Source: CALZKI01 sp045124055 (GTDB lineage: Bacteria; Bacillota; Clostridia; Lachnospirales; Lachnospiraceae). From it: a stretch of 8,826 bases of DNA. The DNA is taken from positions 1 through 8,826 of the forward strand of contig JBGVKZ010000043.1 of NCBI GenBank assembly GCA_045124055.1. Direction: 5' to 3'. Positions 6,206 through 8,826 of this stretch are shown here, piece after piece; the stretch's first letter is position 1; each line of letters begins with the position of its first letter. A program made the position numbers and the translations under genes. The notes under the pieces were generated by a model. The model had not been told where the DNA came from, searched no databases, and was given only the letters and a program-made list of their open reading frames with translations.

Positions 6206-7129
6206 TTATTTTTCTCCACATCTTAAACACTCTTGTTTATTTGAAACCATAGAAAGAGGTACTGTATAGATATATCTTGTTAAACCAATACAAGTTCTTA
6301 TATTGTGATAACATTCTCCCTCTGCTGTAATAAATACTGTTCCCGTATTTGACATCATATTGCAAAAACTACATTTTTTATATTTCCTACAATTATTGTT
6401 TCTTTTGGTTTCTAACTCCTCATAACGTACTTCATAAATTGTTAAATTCAAATATGTGCAATTCTTATCTGTGTGATAGACTGTGGCCCTATCCGTTATA
6501 AAGACCATTTCCTCTGGTTTTTCCTGTAAAGTATACCCACTCCAAGTATGCCCGCAATATGTAGAGCTCAAGTAGATTTTATTTAAGCCAAAAAACTGAA
6601 AATCAGGAGTAATACTATAATCCACTTGAAAATTCACTTTACCACTTGCTTGTGATATAGACATATTTGTAACTGTAATTGTAGAAGACAGTTTCTTTTT
6701 ATCTTCACTAGACAAATTGTCTTCCAAAAATGAATTTATTTTTTGACTCACCAAAACCGGAAGTGTCAAATCAGTCACACATCCACTATAATATTCCAAA
6801 GAAATCTCATTACCTGATTCACTAACAGCTACATCCATACAGCTTTCAATTCTTACTACATCTATCAATGCTATCAAGCTAAATATCGCAAAAAGAAAAA
6901 TTGGAAAAACAAGAGCTGTTTCGAGTGTCATACTCCCTCTCATCTTCCTAGAAAGGATGAAAGAGAATGCTCTTTTTCTTATATACTTCTTTCTTATTTT
7001 TTCTTTATGAAAGAAATATAAACTATTTGATTTACAGATAGACAAAATCGTCCAGAGAGAAGGTTTGTTTATTAAAACGATAAAGATTGATTGAATAGTA
7101 AGTAGAAGTAACAATAAGAAAAAAAGCAT
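6206..7129 (-). CDS. TadE-like pseudopilin with tandem Cys/His (Ada-like) metal-binding modules
   Basis: This 307-residue protein carries a class III prepilin site, RGSMTLETALVFPIFLF (64-80). Cleavage after Gly65 puts Glu70 at +5, and a transmembrane helix follows (about 70-92). The body (95-205) looks extracytoplasmic. The C-terminus has two related modules, each opening VFIT and continuing YH-x4-C then C-x2-C. Module one has His219, Cys224, Cys253 and Cys256; module two has His275, Cys280, Cys301 and Cys304. The pattern resembles the Ada-like metal-binding domain found at the end of some secreted nucleases. Uniquely among the locus pseudopilins, 62 residues, including a very hydrophobic first 20, precede the processing region. 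The start at 7129 is supported by AAGGGGGTG 7 nt upstream; ATG at 6943 (Met63) has only AGGA placed too close. It lies between the DUF5702 and peptidase genes. Confidence 0.82.
   Translation of the reverse strand: MLFFLLLLLLTIQSIFIVLINKPSLWTILSICKSNSLYFFHKEKIRKKYIRKRAFSFILSRKMRGSMTLETALVFPIFLFAIFSLIALIDVVRIESCMDVAVSESGNEISLEYYSGCVTDLTLPVLVSQKINSFLEDNLSSEDKKKLSSTITVTNMSISQASGKVNFQVDYSITPDFQFFGLNKIYLSSTYCGHTWSGYTLQEKPEEMVFITDRATVYHTDKNCTYLNLTIYEVRYEELETKRNNNCRKYKKCSFCNMMSNTGTVFITAEGECYHNIRTCIGLTRYIYTVPLSMVSNKQECLRCGEK
6214..6217 (-). promoter_or_regulatory. Ribosome-binding site fixing the prepilin peptidase start
   Basis: GGAG on the minus strand lies 9 nt before ATG 6204. The upstream GTG at 6219 overlaps this motif and is itself preceded by TTTAAGAT, which has no Shine-Dalgarno character. 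This decides for the shorter, 143-residue product. Confidence 0.7.
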
Positions 7130-7136
7130 TCTCTTT

Positions 7137-7145
7137 CACCCCCTT
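7137..7145 (-). promoter_or_regulatory. Ribosome-binding site fixing the long TadE-like start
   Basis: AAGGGGGTG on the minus strand overlaps the DUF5702 stop codon and sits 7 nt before ATG 7129. It is the best ribosome site near this gene and argues that the unusual 62-residue N-terminal extension is translated rather than being an annotation artefact. Confidence 0.7.
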
Positions 7146-8508
7146 AAGAAAAATATCCAAATTTTCTTACTATCTGATAGCTACCGAACATAGAAATATC
7201 AAATATAATATTTACAGAAAAATCTTCTGCACATCCGTCCATTCTAAATGCTTCATTGCTTTCTATCTTTCGTATATGCATCTCGATTAAATCCATACTC
7301 CTATAAGTAAGTTGTGTATTATCTGCAAATAACATCAGCAACTTTAAATAGTCTTGATAAGTCATTCCCGGATTGCTTTCTACCGGTGATTTTTCAGAGA
7401 AATTCATAGTAAATACACTATCTAAATCGGTAATCCAAGAATCTTTGGACTTTGTCAGTGGAACTTTTCCCTCCTGCAATAATGTTTTCACATCTGCAAT
7501 ACTTTCCTGATAAGACCACACCCCTACGATTGATGCAGTAATCACAGGCTCAATTTCCGGACAACAAACTAGCGTTGCTACTAACAGCGAAAAATCCTGT
7601 ATTAATGACATTTTTTCTGTATCTGTAACCAGATAAGCTGCATTAAAAATTTCTCTTAATACTAATAGTTTTTTAACTACTACACTTAAATTGTCATAGT
7701 CATTATTTTTTCCACCAATTAGATATTCCACTTCATAGTCCAAATCATTTTCTGTTGCATTGTCAGAGTAAGAAAAAAATTTTTCAAATACATATTGTAT
7801 AAACAACACTTTATCAGTAAAATCCAGTTCTTTATCTTCTCCTGTTCCGACAATACATTCTCTCTCACTTATGTAATTTTGAGGAAGAATTTGCTTAGTT
7901 GATATTTCTTTATCATTGGTTAGAACTTGACTTAAAACAAATGAGTTTTTCGATTGTTTCATATCCTCTAAGGGATAGTACAATTCCACAGCTTTCCACG
8001 TTTCATCAGGAATTTCTTCTGATATCTCATCTGCTTTACTTTCTAATATTTCTTCCCCTCCGTCTTCCATATAACCCGTTTCTTTCACAACCTGATATGT
8101 TTCCGTTAGCTTTTCTATATATGAAATTCCAACTTTGTCTTTCATATAATCAGAAATCTGCTTCCGAAAAGCCACACCGTTGTTGTCCGTTGCCATAGTA
8201 ATGCCTTGTAATTCCACAGATAATATTTCTGTGTCTGTATTTTCTTTTAGATAATCCCACAAATGTGCCTCTATATAATGATAATTTGGTTGCTTTGTTT
8301 GATAAGATGTATCCACATAAAAAAGGTCAAACATTTCTAATAAATCCTTATGATATTCTCCTAGCACAGAACTACTTGCCACAGAAAAAGCACATTCTAC
8401 TTTTAGTTTTGCACTATATATTTTCAGCCCTTCAAAAACCGATAAAACAAACGATATTAATACCATAAAAATGAGGGCAAAATATACGGTTATATAACCC
8501 TTTTTCAT
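7144..8508 (-). CDS. DUF5702 domain-containing protein of the Tad locus
   Basis: This 454-residue protein starts MKKGYITVYFALIFMVLISFVLSVFEG, a pilin-like hydrophobic N-terminus (about 7-27). It lacks the +5 glutamate of true prepilins: after Gly4 the fifth residue is Tyr. KIYSAKLKVECAFSVASSSVLGEYHKDLLEMFDLFYVD (29-66) fits the DUF5702 family as I recall it, where the mature part is a large extracytoplasmic domain anchored by one helix. The C-terminal block MDLIEMHIRK and the final YQIVRKFGYF also look family-typical. The middle is acidic and has no recognisable catalytic motif. It starts 2 nt after the Flp1 pilin stop with no Shine-Dalgarno of its own, so translation is probably coupled. Its role in pilus assembly is unknown. 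Confidence 0.8.
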   Translation of the reverse strand: MKKGYITVYFALIFMVLISFVLSVFEGLKIYSAKLKVECAFSVASSSVLGEYHKDLLEMFDLFYVDTSYQTKQPNYHYIEAHLWDYLKENTDTEILSVELQGITMATDNNGVAFRKQISDYMKDKVGISYIEKLTETYQVVKETGYMEDGGEEILESKADEISEEIPDETWKAVELYYPLEDMKQSKNSFVLSQVLTNDKEISTKQILPQNYISERECIVGTGEDKELDFTDKVLFIQYVFEKFFSYSDNATENDLDYEVEYLIGGKNNDYDNLSVVVKKLLVLREIFNAAYLVTDTEKMSLIQDFSLLVATLVCCPEIEPVITASIVGVWSYQESIADVKTLLQEGKVPLTKSKDSWITDLDSVFTMNFSEKSPVESNPGMTYQDYLKLLMLFADNTQLTYRSMDLIEMHIRKIESNEAFRMDGCAEDFSVNIIFDISMFGSYQIVRKFGYFS

Positions 8509-8510
8509 AA

Positions 8511-8678
8511 TTATATTGAATTTGCAGATGTACTGATTTTACGCATAATAGTGTTTAAAATCGTTGTAATCTGTTTTTTGAAAATCACCACCAAACCTAT
8601 TAACACTACAATAATCAAAATAATTTCTACTGTTCCCATTCCATCTTCTTCTTTCAAAAATTGTTTCAAACTTTTCAT
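8511..8678 (-). CDS. Flp1-like type IVb pilin (major pilin candidate)
   Basis: This 55-residue protein has a basic, short leader MKSLKQFLKEEDG, then MGTVEIILIIVVLIGLVVIF and a short tail ending STSANSI. Cleavage after Gly13 leaves Glu18 at +5 within a hydrophobic helix (about 18-34), the defining Flp pilin arrangement. The mature product would be 42 residues, within the usual range for Flp-type pilins. It is the likely structural subunit of the pilus, exported and polymerised by Tad machinery encoded outside the window. The ATG follows AGG at 7-nt spacing. It directly precedes DUF5702 (2-nt gap), and the A24 peptidase three genes downstream would process it. Confidence 0.88.
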   Translation of the reverse strand: MKSLKQFLKEEDGMGTVEIILIIVVLIGLVVIFKKQITTILNTIMRKISTSANSI

Positions 8679-8716
8679 ACTATAACCTGGTATATTGTAA
8701 TTGACTCATCTAACAG

Positions 8717-8826
8717 TCACTTACAGATATACCTTATCCTTTCTATCAACCTTTTTATCCGTGGTTGATTACGGTATTCTATCTTTGTATGATTGAAATA
8801 TGTGATGTGGATTTGTTTTTTTTCCT
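8717..8826 (-). CDS. Possible C-terminal end of an upstream gene (partial)
   Basis: One minus-strand frame is open from the right edge for 35 codons, ending in TGA at 8717-8719. The peptide is very basic, with a tail reading RIKRLIERIRYICK. The other two minus frames close earlier, at about 8779 and 8770. The stop lies 38 nt before the Flp1 start, a normal operon spacing. In Tad loci the gene before the pilin is often a TadB/TadC-type membrane protein or the TadA ATPase, but this tail is too short and featureless to assign. It may be non-coding. Confidence 0.35.
   Translation of the reverse strand, partial: EKKQIHITYFNHTKIEYRNQPRIKRLIERIRYICK

Noticed and set aside
6205..6219. Longer prepilin peptidase starting at GTG 6219
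   Set aside because: That GTG has no ribosome site, and the GGAG it overlaps is spaced correctly for ATG 6204.
5843..6226. Plus-strand open frame of 127 codons over the prepilin peptidase
   Set aside because: Antisense shadow of a gene with clear catalytic motifs; its Ile/Asn/Lys-rich composition matches AT-rich antisense reading and shows no motif.
7899..8468. Two plus-strand open frames (7899-8198 and 8265-8468)
   Set aside because: Both lie antisense within the DUF5702 gene and have no recognisable motifs.
1..8826. CRISPR array, insertion sequence, phage genes or attachment sites
   Set aside because: No regularly spaced repeats, transposase or integrase frames, or terminal inverted repeats were seen; the tRNA 3' end is not duplicated elsewhere that I can find.

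Overview
The window is AT-rich and reads as one chromosomal stretch of an anaerobic low-GC Firmicute. The family is probably Lachnospiraceae or a close clostridial relative. This rests on recalled family distributions (Flp1-like pilin, DUF5702, DUF6382, a two-subunit Fe-S fumarase, a flavodoxin-SCP2 fusion), not on a database search. Every gene I can support lies on the minus strand, so transcription runs from position 8826 toward 1.

Positions 8826-4472 hold the tail of a Tad/Flp-type (type IVb) pilus locus. In transcription order it contains a possible C-terminal end of an unseen gene, a 55-residue Flp1-like pilin, a DUF5702 membrane-anchored protein, a large TadE-like pseudopilin with two Cys/His modules at its C-terminus, a short A24 prepilin peptidase, a second small TadE-like pseudopilin, and a DUF6382 membrane protein without the usual FHA domain. 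Spacings run from a 20-nt overlap to 14 nt, so this is one operon. The peptidase has three candidate substrates beside it, each with a +5 glutamate processing site.

Positions 4460-418 hold a second transcription unit with its own TTGACA promoter. It encodes a rhomboid intramembrane protease with a soluble N-terminal domain, a flavodoxin-like/SCP2 fusion protein, a HIT-family nucleotide hydrolase, and the alpha and beta subunits of a class I Fe-S fumarate hydratase. The first four genes are tightly packed; a 100-nt gap separates the two fumarase genes.

Positions 410-1 hold stable-RNA genes. A fully consensus promoter (TTGACA-17-TATAAT) starts beside the fumarase beta stop codon and drives tRNA-Ser(GCU). 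A second strong promoter (TTGACA-17-TAATAT), preceded by phased A-tracts, follows the tRNA. It opens a leader with small hairpins and a boxA-like element that runs off the left edge, most likely into an rRNA operon or other stable-RNA cluster. No convincing intrinsic terminator is visible anywhere, so adjacent units probably read through.

The most unusual item is the 307-residue TadE-like protein. It has an extra N-terminal hydrophobic segment before its prepilin cleavage site, and it ends in a tandem pair of putative metal-binding modules.
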